A stretch of 64,000 nt of DNA, taken from the NCBI RefSeq assembly GCF_900141915.1, contig NZ_FQZG01000017.1, forward strand, positions 1 to 64,000, written 5' to 3'. Source of the DNA: Tessaracoccus bendigoensis DSM 12906. GTDB lineage: Bacteria; Actinomycetota; Actinomycetes; Propionibacteriales; Propionibacteriaceae. A model generated the notes under the pieces. It did no database searches, had not been told where the DNA came from, and saw nothing but the letters and a program-made list of their open reading frames with translations. Below are positions 56,763-64,000 of the stretch, in pieces. The translations under genes were made by a program, and so were the position numbers. Every line of letters starts with the position of its first letter. Within the stretch, counting starts at the first letter, position 1.

Positions 56763-58109
56763 ATGACCGGGCACCGCGTCGTCGTGATCGGTTCTGGTTT
56801 CGGCGGGCTGTTCGCCACGAAGGCGCTCCACCACGCCGAGGTCGACATCACCCTGCTGGCCAAGACCACTACCCACCTGTTCCAACCGCTGCTGTACCAG
56901 GTCGCCACGGGTGTGCTGTCGGAAGGCGAGATCGCCCCCGCCACCCGTGAGATCCTGGCGCATCAGCCCAACGCGCAGGTGTTGCTCGGGCTCGTGGAGG
57001 ACATCGACCTGACGAACCAGGTCGTCAAGTGGCGCTTCCACAACGACTATCACGAGACCCCCTACGATTCGCTGATCGTCGCCGCAGGCGCGGGGCAGTC
57101 CTACTTCGGAAACGACCAGTTCGCGACCTTCGCACCGGGCATGAAGACCATCGATGACGCCCTCGAACTGCGCGCCCGCATCCTCAAGGCGTTCGAGGTG
57201 GCGGAGTTCACCACCGACCCGGAGGAACGCAGCAGGTTGCTGACGTTCGTGGTCGTCGGCGCGGGACCGACCGGCGTCGAAATGGCCGGGCAGATCAGGG
57301 AACTGGCCAGTTCCACCCTCGCCGACGAGTTCCGCTCGATCGACCCCACCACAGCGCGGGTCGTCCTGGTCGACGGTGCCTCGCAGGTCCTCCCCCCGTT
57401 CGGGGCGAGCCTCGGCGCGAAGACCGAGAAGGCCCTGACGAGGTTGGGGGTCGAGGTGGTTCTCGGGGCGATCGTCACCGCTGTGGACGATGACGGCCTG
57501 ACGTTGCGCCACAAGGACGGCAGCACCGAGCGGATCGAGGCGGCCTGCAAGGTGTGGGCTGCGGGTGTGAAGGGCAGCGAACTCGGCGGGATCCTCACGG
57601 AACAGAGCGGAGCGGAACTCGACCGGGCGAACCGTGTCGTGGTCGAACCGGATCTGACGCTCCCAGGGCATCCCGAGGTGTTCGTGATCGGCGACATGGC
57701 GGCTGTGCCAGGCGTGCCGGGAGTCGCGCAGGGCGCGATCCAGGAGGCCCGCCACGCGGCCCGGATCATCAAGGCACGGCTTGCGCACACCGAACCACCC
57801 GGCGCCTTCAAGTACAAGGACAAGGGATCGATGGCGACGATCTCGAAGTACTCGGCGGTCACGAAGATCGGTCGGCTCCAACTCACCGGCATAGTCGCCT
57901 GGTTCGCCTGGCTGTTCCTGCACCTGCTCTACATCGCCGGGTTCAAGCAACGGATCACGACCTTGCTCAGTTGGGCGCTTACCTTCATGACCAACGGACG
58001 TTCCCAGAGGGTTGTCACCAACCAGCAACTGGTTGGAAGATTGGCTCTTGAGCAACTCGGTTCCGGTGTTTCGGGCAAGTTGATCCACGGCGAGGACATC
58101 AAGCCGTAA
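56763..58109 (+). CDS. ndh: Type II NADH dehydrogenase (NDH-2)
   Basis: A 448-aa flavoprotein passing electrons from NADH to menaquinone without pumping protons. The FAD loop is VVVIGSGFGGLFATKAL, the NADH loop is FVVVGAGPTGVEMAGQI, and the second FAD site reads PEVFVIGDMAAVPGVPG with VAQGAIQEARHAARII. The C terminus has a membrane-anchoring helix pair (LTGIVAWFAWLFLHLLYIAGF is 21 long; its core is AWFAWLFLHLLYIAGF). The ATG at 56763 begins the Rossmann fold. Next downstream, 27 bp away, is a DoxX-type protein. Confidence 0.95.
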   Translation: MTGHRVVVIGSGFGGLFATKALHHAEVDITLLAKTTTHLFQPLLYQVATGVLSEGEIAPATREILAHQPNAQVLLGLVEDIDLTNQVVKWRFHNDYHETPYDSLIVAAGAGQSYFGNDQFATFAPGMKTIDDALELRARILKAFEVAEFTTDPEERSRLLTFVVVGAGPTGVEMAGQIRELASSTLADEFRSIDPTTARVVLVDGASQVLPPFGASLGAKTEKALTRLGVEVVLGAIVTAVDDDGLTLRHKDGSTERIEAACKVWAAGVKGSELGGILTEQSGAELDRANRVVVEPDLTLPGHPEVFVIGDMAAVPGVPGVAQGAIQEARHAARIIKARLAHTEPPGAFKYKDKGSMATISKYSAVTKIGRLQLTGIVAWFAWLFLHLLYIAGFKQRITTLLSWALTFMTNGRSQRVVTNQQLVGRLALEQLGSGVSGKLIHGEDIKP

Positions 58110-58136
58110 CAGTGACGGCGAGTGAGGAGAAGGTGC

Positions 58137-58586
58137 GTGGATGGATTCATGAAGGTCGTGCGCGACCTCACCCTCCTCGCTGCCCGGATCGTGGCCGGTG
58201 TGGTCCTGGTCGCGCACGGCTGGCACCGCTGGCAGGTGGCGGGCCTCGAAACACAGGTGGAACTCCTCCGCGACGCCGGCCTGCCCGCCGTGTCCGGCCT
58301 GGCGGTGCTGACCATCCTGTTCGAGGTCGTCGGCGGCACCCTCCTGGTGTTCGGGCTCGGCACCCCTCTGATCGGGCTCGGCATGGTGGCCATGAACGTC
58401 GCCACCATCCTGACCACGAAGGCGGGAAACGGGTTCTACCAGTTCACGAACGGCTGGGAATACAACCTGGTCCTGGCCGCCCTAGGGCTGCTGCTGCTCG
58501 CCTTCGGGTCCGGTCGTCTTGGGCTCGATCCCCTGTTCCGGCGCCCGCCACGCGACGCGGAGAACCTGATCGGCGAGGGCCCCTGA
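58137..58586 (+). CDS. DoxX-family membrane protein
   Basis: A 149-aa protein with four membrane helices of the DoxX family (LTLLAARIVAGVVLVAHGWH, AVSGLAVLTILFEVVGGTL, LIGLGMVAMNVATILTTKAG, NLVLAALGLLLLAFGSGRLG). Actinobacterial DoxX proteins are linked to redox and oxidative stress at the membrane. The GTG at 58137 is chosen because GGAGAAGG lies six bases upstream; an ATG at 58149 is the alternative. Its closeness to ndh suggests co-transcription and a place near the respiratory chain. Confidence 0.85.
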   Translation: MDGFMKVVRDLTLLAARIVAGVVLVAHGWHRWQVAGLETQVELLRDAGLPAVSGLAVLTILFEVVGGTLLVFGLGTPLIGLGMVAMNVATILTTKAGNGFYQFTNGWEYNLVLAALGLLLLAFGSGRLGLDPLFRRPPRDAENLIGEGP

Positions 58587-58684
58587 CTCGCCACCTATGA
58601 GGAATTGGGTCCCTCGCCTATCGAGCGCGCAGCACGAACCCCGGGCGTTCGGCTTGAGCTTCGACTTGAGCATTGTGTGGCGAC

Positions 58685-58708
58685 GACTCGGCCCGCTGTA
58701 GCCGAGTC
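58685..58708. terminator. Hairpin between convergent doxX and the nor operon
   Basis: GACTCGGC (58685-58692) pairs with GCCGAGTC (58701-58708), 8-bp stem with an 8-base loop. It overlaps the stop codon of the small membrane protein gene and can terminate the nor operon on the minus strand. The 120 bp between 58587 and 58706 hold no gene. Confidence 0.6.
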
Positions 58709-59009
58709 AAACGTCCCGTCGCCTGGAATTGACGTACATCGTCCAGCCACCGGAGATGGCGACCAGCACTCCCACCCCTCCGACGGCGAAGCCACCGAAC
58801 AGCGCCAGTTGCAACGGGCTCAGGTTGGCCACCGAATCCCCCACCCCCATCGTGGAACCGATCAGGAAGCCGAACAGCGGACCGAGAAGCGCGAACCCGG
58901 CGCCGAGCAGCATCCGCCACATGCCCGGCGGCGCGGGCACCAGGTCGATGGGACGCCCGGGTTGCGGCGCGGTGTCGACGGCACGGGGATCAGGTGTGGA
59001 TTCGGGCAT
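58707..59009 (-). CDS. Small membrane protein, end of nor operon
   Basis: A 100-aa protein with a proline-rich N terminus of about 30 residues and two or so hydrophobic helices (MLLGAGFALLGPLFGFLIGS and LALFGGFAVGGVGVLVAISG) ending in a basic tail (YVNSRRRDV). No family recognised. It overlaps the slipin gene by 20 bp and is the last gene of the norZ operon, so it is likely made with it. Confidence 0.7.
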   Translation of the reverse strand: MPESTPDPRAVDTAPQPGRPIDLVPAPPGMWRMLLGAGFALLGPLFGFLIGSTMGVGDSVANLSPLQLALFGGFAVGGVGVLVAISGGWTMYVNSRRRDV

Positions 59010-59796
59010 CGTGGTTCATCCCTTTCAGGTTGGGCTGTCTGGCCTGATCGGCCAGGCCGAGCAGCGGGGCGACAATGTCCATCGGCAACGGGAACACTAT
59101 GGTCGAGTTCTGATCCGCCCCCAGTTCCAGCAACGTCTGCAGGTAGCGAAGCTGGAGGGACGCCGGGGATTCGCTCAGCGTTCTGGCCGCGTCCCGGAGC
59201 TCGGTCGAGGCCTGCAACTCGCCCCGGGCGCTGATCACCTTTGCACGACGTTCACGCTCGGCCTCGGCCTCACGCGCCATCGCGCGTTGCATCATCTCGG
59301 GGATCTCGACGTCCTTGATCTCGACGATCTGCGCCTCCACCCCCCATGGTTGAGTCTGCCTGGCGATCGTGTCGGCCAGGTCCTGGTTGAGGTCTGCCCG
59401 GTGCGCGAGCAGGGTGTCGAGTTCGGCCCGCCCGACCACCGAACGCAGAGTCGTCTGCGCGATCTGTGAGGTCGCCACCGCATGGTTCTCCACCTCCATC
59501 ACCGACTTGACCGGGTCGATCACCCTGAACAGCACGACTGCGTTCACCCGCGCGGTGACGTTGTCCCTGGTGATCACCTCCTGCGGCGGGATGGTGAGGG
59601 TCACGACCCTGAGGTCGACCCGCACCAACCGGTCGAGGCCGGGGAAGATGAACAACACACCCGGCCCGAGGGGGCCCCGGAGCCGCCCGAGGCGGAAGAC
59701 CACGGCACGCTCATACTCGCGGATGATCCGCAGGCTCCAGATCACCACCACCAGCAGGAGGGCTGCGACGATGAGCACGATGACGATCGGATGCAT
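58990..59796 (-). CDS. Slipin (stomatin/SPFH-family) protein
   Basis: A 268-aa SPFH membrane protein of the slipin type. One N-terminal helix (PIVIVLIVAALLLVVVIWSL) is followed by the SPFH domain: RAVVFRLGRLRGPLGPGV, VVTLTIPPQEVITRDNVTAR, and the slipin-conserved GVEAQIVEIKDVEIPEMMQR with AMAREAEAERERRAKVISA. It is coupled by ATGA to the cysteine-rich protein gene upstream. Slipins organise or protect membrane proteins; in this operon the obvious client would be the NO reductase. It is a second SPFH gene, unlike the soluble-looking one at 41531. Confidence 0.92.
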   Translation of the reverse strand: MHPIVIVLIVAALLLVVVIWSLRIIREYERAVVFRLGRLRGPLGPGVLFIFPGLDRLVRVDLRVVTLTIPPQEVITRDNVTARVNAVVLFRVIDPVKSVMEVENHAVATSQIAQTTLRSVVGRAELDTLLAHRADLNQDLADTIARQTQPWGVEAQIVEIKDVEIPEMMQRAMAREAEAERERRAKVISARGELQASTELRDAARTLSESPASLQLRYLQTLLELGADQNSTIVFPLPMDIVAPLLGLADQARQPNLKGMNHDARIHT

Positions 59797-60434
59797 CAGA
59801 TCCTCCTGGGCTGGTCTGAACGGTAGACGGTGCGTCTGGTCTGCTGCCGCCTCGCCAGCAGGAGCCGCTCGTCGGCGTTGTCGTCCGACGACTTGAGCAG
59901 CACCCCGGTGGGGTCGGCGGGGGTCCGGCGAAGGTGGGCGAACAGCGGCAAGGTCGCGGCGACCGCCAACACCGCGACCCCGATCAGCACCCAGGCCACC
60001 AGATGGTCCTCGGTAGCGGCGGCCTCGGCCAACGGCCAGGCCGCCCCCAGCACGCCAACGGTGCAGGCGATCCCGCGGTGGAACCGCGCCGATTCGGACG
60101 CGGGCCACGGGTCGACCTGTCGCTGCATCTCTCGCCCGGAGTCGGACACGGTACAGGTGTCCTTCACCGGGCACGTGTTGCACACCGTCGGCAGGGCCTG
60201 GTATCGCATCACCCGGTTCTCGGGATCGAACGACTGGGGCCAGAGCCACTGGTCCTCGGGGCAGAGCCACGCGTCGTGGCTCTCGTGGTAGACGAAACCG
60301 CCGCTGCGTCGCCGCTCCAGGGAATGCGCGGCCCGCCTGGCCAGGGCGTCGATTCCGTAGGCAGTCGCCACCAGCACGGCCGCGTAGCCGATGGCGAACC
60401 ACGTCATGGCGTCCCATGCTCCGGTGAAAGGCAT
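59796..60434 (-). CDS. Cysteine-containing membrane protein of the nor operon
   Basis: A 212-aa protein with one N-terminal helix (WFAIGYAAVLVATAYGIDAL) and two more around 120-170 (ACTVGVLGAAWPLAEAAA, LVAWVLIGVAVLAVAATLPL). Between them is a polar loop of about 80 residues with four cysteines in WLCPEDQWLWP and VCNTCPVKDTC. This set could bind an iron-sulfur cluster or zinc. It lies 3 bp after norZ and overlaps the slipin gene, so it is part of the operon. No family name can be given. A role in delivering electrons to, or sensing NO for, the reductase is a reasonable guess, not shown. Confidence 0.75.
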   Translation of the reverse strand: MPFTGAWDAMTWFAIGYAAVLVATAYGIDALARRAAHSLERRRSGGFVYHESHDAWLCPEDQWLWPQSFDPENRVMRYQALPTVCNTCPVKDTCTVSDSGREMQRQVDPWPASESARFHRGIACTVGVLGAAWPLAEAAATEDHLVAWVLIGVAVLAVAATLPLFAHLRRTPADPTGVLLKSSDDNADERLLLARRQQTRRTVYRSDQPRRI

Positions 60435-60437
60435 GGC

Positions 60438-62780
60438 TCAGCCCTGACCGTCCAGGCCGGTGCGGTCGAACTTCGCCTCTGGATGCTCCTCGACATACAG
60501 CGTCTCGGGTTCGAGCACGTGCGTGCGCTTCGTGATGGCGTGTCTCACACCCGTCCAGGCGATCCACACGAACGGGGCCACTCCGCCGACGAGGAAGATC
60601 ACGTCGCCTGGCATCCTGAGCCATTCGAGGACGGCGTTGCCGGGGGTTGCGATGTAGCCCAGCGTGCGCGCCTCGTAGTAGCCGTCGTTGACCGAGTGCC
60701 AGAGTTGGAGCACCCCGAGCGGTAACAGTGTGGCGAACACCATCCAGGCCAACCCGATGTTGAGTGACCAGAAGGAGAGCTTCGCCAGTCGCTCCGGCCA
60801 CTTCTCCGGTTTGATGATGTATCGAAGGGCGAACAATGCGAGCCCGACCGCGAGCATGCCGTAGACGCCCATCATGGCGGCGTGCGCATGGTTGGCGGTC
60901 AGCGCCGTACCGATCTGGTAGTACGAGACGATCGGCAGGTTGATCAGGAACCCGAAGATACCTGCTCCTACGAAGTTCCAGAAGCCGACTGCCACCAGGA
61001 ACATCACGGCCCACCGGTGCGGGAACGGGGCGCTGCTGCGAGACTCCTGGCGTGCGCCGAGTTGCAGGAACGTCCAGGCTTCAACGGTCAGGAACGTCAG
61101 AGGCACCACCTCCAACGCCGAGAAGAACGCGCCGAGTGCCATGTGCTCAACTGGGGTGCCCGAGAAGTAGAGGTGGTGCATCGTGCCGAGCACGCCGCCG
61201 AGAGAGTAGAGGATGACGTCGAGGAAGATGATCTGGATCGCGATCTTGCGCCGCACCACCCCCAGCATCACGAAGATGTAGGCGACCATGACGGTGGTGA
61301 ACAGTTCCAGGAAATCCTCCACCCACAGGTGGACCACCCAGAACCGCCAGAACTCCGCGACAGTGATGTGTGTCTCGTTGCCGGCGAGCAGCCCGACCGC
61401 ATAGAACGCTGGGATCGCGAGCCCCGAGTAGAAGAACAGCCATGGCATGTTGACCTTGCTCTCGGTCTTGAGCCGGGAGGAGATGGCACGGAAGATGATG
61501 GCGATCCACAGGAACAGCCCGATCACCAGCAGCACCTGCCACACCCTCGGCAGGTCGAGATACTCCCACTGCTGGTCGAAGAAGGGTGAGCCCTTAGCCC
61601 ATTCGGGGCCGAACGCGCTGACGGCGGTACCTACCAGGGTTCCCCCGACGACTATCGCAAGCGCGCCGAGCAGGCCGACCGCCAGCCAGGACTGCTTCTT
61701 CGGTTCGCGGCCTGAGATGATCGGGGCCAGGAAGATGCCTGCGGCCAGGAACGAGGCTGCCGTCCACAGCAGCGACAGTTGCACGTGCCAGGTACGCGCC
61801 AGGTTGAACGGCAGCAGCTGCGCCAGGTCGAGGCCGAAGAAGTCGCTCAACTCGGCACGGTAGTGCTCGATGGCAGCCCCCAATGTCGCCTGGATCGCGA
61901 ACAGGATGGACACCACGAGGAAGAACCAGGCCGTGACCTTCTGGGACGGGGTGATGGCGACATCCCCCGGTTGCAGGAACTGGAGGCTCGGCGCCTCGTT
62001 GGCGTGCCAGCCGATCTTTCGTGACCAGCGGCCGTAGATTGCGAAGAGGCCTCCCATCCCGAAGAGCAGCGCGGTCAGGGACATCGCAGACCAGACGAGG
62101 ATGTCGGCGCTCGGCTGGTTGTCGACACGTCGCTCGGGTGGCCAGTTGTTCGTGTACGAGTAGGAGTGGCCCGGACGTTCAGCCGCCGCAGCCCATGCGG
62201 TCCAGGCGAAGAACGCCGTCAAATCGTGGATTTCGTCCGGGTCGGTGATCAGGTTGGGCAGGAGCCCGTACTTGGTGGTGGGCTCGCCGAAATAGTCAGC
62301 GTAGTGGCCCTTCAGCGCTTCGAACGCTGTCACCTGTTCGGGTGTGAACACCAGCGTGCCGGTGGCCTCGTCGTAGCGGTTGGTGCGCATGAGCTCGACG
62401 AGCGCCTGCGACGGGTCCGCGACGCCTGAGTTCCGAAGCTGTTCGGCGATGTTCTCGGAAGAGAGGCGAAGGTACTCGGCTGTGTAGTCAGGGCCCAGAT
62501 AGCCGCCGTGACCGAGGATCGAGCCGTATTGCTGCAGGCCCCTACGCAGGAAGATCTCCTGCCCGTTGGTGATGTCCTCGCTGGTAAACAGGACATTGCC
62601 GTCCGCGGTCACCACACGCTCCGGCTGAGGCATGCCGTCGCTGTAGGTGCGGTAGGCGAGAATGCCCATCACGAGAAAACCGAAGACGAAGACGAGCGCG
62701 ACGGCCTGCACCCATCCCTTCGAGATGCTGAGGTGGGACCGGCCCTTCGGGTCGGTCTTCTCGGTCTGTTCCAGTGCCAT
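60438..62780 (-). CDS. norZ: Quinol-dependent nitric oxide reductase (qNOR)
   Basis: A 780-aa single-subunit NO reductase reducing NO to nitrous oxide with electrons from the quinol pool. An N-terminal helix and a soluble cytochrome-c-like domain without heme-binding CxxCH (residues about 40-230: GQEIFLRRGLQQYGSILGHG) are followed by a heme-copper-oxidase-like core of about twelve helices. Heme and FeB ligands are in TWHVQLSLLWTAA, VVHLWVEDFLELF, GTMHHLYFSGTP and ANHAHAAMMGVYGM. The Glu in HLWVED is typical of NORs. The ATG at 62780 is preceded by GGAG. It gives protection against NO; a full denitrification set is not seen here. Confidence 0.96.
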   Translation of the reverse strand: MALEQTEKTDPKGRSHLSISKGWVQAVALVFVFGFLVMGILAYRTYSDGMPQPERVVTADGNVLFTSEDITNGQEIFLRRGLQQYGSILGHGGYLGPDYTAEYLRLSSENIAEQLRNSGVADPSQALVELMRTNRYDEATGTLVFTPEQVTAFEALKGHYADYFGEPTTKYGLLPNLITDPDEIHDLTAFFAWTAWAAAAERPGHSYSYTNNWPPERRVDNQPSADILVWSAMSLTALLFGMGGLFAIYGRWSRKIGWHANEAPSLQFLQPGDVAITPSQKVTAWFFLVVSILFAIQATLGAAIEHYRAELSDFFGLDLAQLLPFNLARTWHVQLSLLWTAASFLAAGIFLAPIISGREPKKQSWLAVGLLGALAIVVGGTLVGTAVSAFGPEWAKGSPFFDQQWEYLDLPRVWQVLLVIGLFLWIAIIFRAISSRLKTESKVNMPWLFFYSGLAIPAFYAVGLLAGNETHITVAEFWRFWVVHLWVEDFLELFTTVMVAYIFVMLGVVRRKIAIQIIFLDVILYSLGGVLGTMHHLYFSGTPVEHMALGAFFSALEVVPLTFLTVEAWTFLQLGARQESRSSAPFPHRWAVMFLVAVGFWNFVGAGIFGFLINLPIVSYYQIGTALTANHAHAAMMGVYGMLAVGLALFALRYIIKPEKWPERLAKLSFWSLNIGLAWMVFATLLPLGVLQLWHSVNDGYYEARTLGYIATPGNAVLEWLRMPGDVIFLVGGVAPFVWIAWTGVRHAITKRTHVLEPETLYVEEHPEAKFDRTGLDGQG

Positions 62781-63136
62781 GACAACTCCGTCCTGCCCCC
62801 GGGGGGGCACTTGGGTTGAAGGATGTGAGGGCGCAACAAAGTCGTTGGGATTCTGACCGCTCAGGTGCGGCCGCTTCGGGGCGCGGAGCTACTCACGCGT
62901 CTTGGCGTTTTCTCGGCCCGGTCCGGTCACCGGGCTACCGCCCCGGCCTGGCATGCCAATAAAAAGCGACCTGCCGTCGGGGCATTGGCCCACACTAACC
63001 CCGCCCAGTCGAACGCGCCGGAGTTCTCCCAAATACCTTGGGTTTGAACCCGACACCCTGTCCCCTCCCTGCGACCCACAGCATCCACACAGGGAACGCA
63101 TAGCTTTCACCTGTGTCGAGGTGCCAGGGTTGGATC
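62781..63136. promoter_or_regulatory. 356-bp divergent region between norZ and the two-component system
   Basis: No gene is seen. Small palindromes are present: CCCAA and TTGGG (63028-63042) joined to GGGTTTGAACCC (63040-63051). ACACAGG (63087-63093) and CCTGTGT (63110-63116) flank a possible -10 (CATAGC, near 63099) ahead of the response-regulator gene. An AT-rich patch CCAATAAAAAG is at about 62955-62965. No clear NsrR or FNR-type site was found. Confidence 0.5.
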
Positions 63137-63862
63137 ATGGCCAGCACCGAACCACTCAGCCGCCCTGACGGCACCCCCATCCGCATCCTCACCGTCGACG
63201 ACGAGCCGAGCCTGATCGAACTGCTCTCGATGGCGATGAGGTACGAGGGCTGGGACGTGTACACGGCTACCACCGGCAGCGACGCCGTCAAGGTCGCCCG
63301 CGAGGTGGGCCCGGATGCCCTGGTACTCGACATGATGCTGCCCGACTTCGATGGCATGGAGGTGATGCGCCGCATCCGCACCGAGCAGCCCGATGTGCCG
63401 GTCATCTTCCTGACCGCGAAGGACGGGGTGACCGACCGCATCGCTGGGCTCACCGCGGGCGGCGACGATTACGTCACCAAACCCTTTTCCCTTGAGGAGG
63501 TCATCGCCCGGCTCCGGGGCCTGCTGCGCCGCTCGGGTGCCACCACGGTTCGCCCTGACACGCAGATCATCGTCGGAGACCTGATCCTCGACGAGGACTC
63601 GCACGAAGTGACCCGGGCAGGGAACCAGATCCATCTGACGGCCACCGAGTTCGAGCTGCTGCGGTTCCTCATGCGCAACCCGAAGCGCGTCTTGTCGAAG
63701 GCCCAGATCCTCGACCGGGTCTGGAATTACGATTTCGGTGGCCAGGCCAACGTGGTTGAGCTCTACATCTCGTATCTGCGAAAGAAGATCGATGCGGAAC
63801 GGGAGCCGATGATTCACACCATGCGTGGCGCCGGCTACGTGCTTCGGCCGGCTGGCGCATGA
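63137..63862 (+). CDS. OmpR/PhoB-family response regulator
   Basis: A 241-aa response regulator. The receiver domain (16-130) has acidic residues Asp21/Asp22 (LTVDDEPSLIELL), the phosphorylation site Asp65 in LVLDMMLPDFDG, Thr in VIFLTAKDG, and Lys in DDYVTKPFSLEEV. The winged helix covers 145-240 (LTATEFELLRFLMRN, GGQANVVELYISYLRKKID, TMRGAGYVLRP). It resembles the TcrX/MprA/TrcR group of Actinobacteria. The ATG at 63137 is chosen over a GTG eight codons upstream (at 63113). The stop overlaps the kinase start (ATGA). It is divergent from norZ, but regulation of norZ is only a possibility. Confidence 0.95.
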   Translation: MASTEPLSRPDGTPIRILTVDDEPSLIELLSMAMRYEGWDVYTATTGSDAVKVAREVGPDALVLDMMLPDFDGMEVMRRIRTEQPDVPVIFLTAKDGVTDRIAGLTAGGDDYVTKPFSLEEVIARLRGLLRRSGATTVRPDTQIIVGDLILDEDSHEVTRAGNQIHLTATEFELLRFLMRNPKRVLSKAQILDRVWNYDFGGQANVVELYISYLRKKIDAEREPMIHTMRGAGYVLRPAGA

Positions 63863-64000
63863 ACCCGAGACGACGAGGCTCGCTCGCCTCCCTCGTCCTG
63901 CCCCGGATGATCGTGACGGTCGCCGTGATGGCGATACTGATGTGTCTCGGGACCGTGCTGGCTGCCCGGAGCATCCTGTTCGACCAGCTCACCAACGAGT
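63859..64000 (+). CDS. Sensor histidine kinase, N-terminal part (cut by window end)
   Basis: The first 47 codons of a gene overlapping the response-regulator stop (ATGA). They encode a basic start (MNPRRRGSLASLVLPR), a membrane helix (MIVTVAVMAILMCLGTVLAA) and the start of an outside loop (RSILFDQLTNE). This is the usual N terminus of a two-component sensor kinase, and the gene continues past the window. The kinase core cannot be seen here. Confidence 0.85.
   Translation, partial: MNPRRRGSLASLVLPRMIVTVAVMAILMCLGTVLAARSILFDQLTNE

Noticed and set aside
58990-61014. 674-aa form of the slipin
   Set aside because: The upstream part is a frame shadow of the cysteine-loop protein and norZ; the slipin starts at the ATG at 59796.
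63028-63065. tRNA-like T-loop sequence (GGGTTTGAACCC)
   Set aside because: It resembles a T-arm, but no acceptor stem, anticodon arm or D-arm can be folded around it.

Overview
The window is high-GC actinobacterial chromosome, most likely from the Propionibacteriaceae (Tessaracoccus-like). Supporting this are the codon use, the HspR/HAIR heat-shock circuit, CmtR-type metal sensing, an MptB-like mannosyltransferase, class E-type sortase ancestry, DUF1707 proteins, and GGTTGAGCC-type intergenic repeats. No gene here fixes the genus, so this is inference.

Region 1 (1-9.4 kb) is accessory DNA. A 7.9-kb integrative mobilizable element (about 1224-9152) has split a flavin-dependent (luciferase-like) oxidoreductase gene. 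Its two halves still lie on either side and rejoin in frame across a 7-bp shared core, TAGCGCA. The element carries a serine integrase, a rolling-circle-type Rep (HUH endonuclease plus SF3 helicase, the CRESS-like architecture), MobC, a MobA/VirD2-type relaxase, a MobB-like membrane protein read from inside the relaxase gene, and a cadmium/lead cargo (cmtR plus a CDF transporter). Hairpins embedded in the 5' coding parts of rep and mobC are candidates for the replication and transfer origins.

Region 2 (9.4-20.3 kb) is mostly housekeeping: a PEP-synthase-like protein, fructose-bisphosphate aldolase, an rRNA/tRNA methyltransferase, YceI, a DedA remnant, LemA, a sortase homologue that has lost its catalytic His and Cys, a spermidine-synthase-like protein, a MATE exporter and a sugar-dehydrogenase lipoprotein. 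Region 3 (20.4-25.8 kb) holds a 1203-aa HTH-nSTAND-WD40 signalling ATPase with paired repeats in its promoter and two poorly known neighbours.

Region 4 (25.8-43.4 kb) has clpB with a HAIR operator, the threonine-degradation pair tdh-kbl, a TPP-riboswitch-controlled thiM-thiE-thiD-tenA operon, glycogen phosphorylase facing a trehalose-synthase-like GH13 enzyme, and an NrtR-like Nudix regulator divergent from an SPFH protein and a NAD-kinase-like protein.

Region 5 (43.4-64 kb) has ldh and the dnaK-grpE-dnaJ-hspR operon with three HAIR sites. After these come thrC, an ABC transporter with an MptB-like mannosyltransferase, and type II NADH dehydrogenase with a DoxX protein. A quinol nitric-oxide reductase operon follows, containing a cysteine-rich membrane protein and a slipin. 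The window ends in a two-component system whose kinase is cut by the edge. I saw no tRNA, rRNA or CRISPR.
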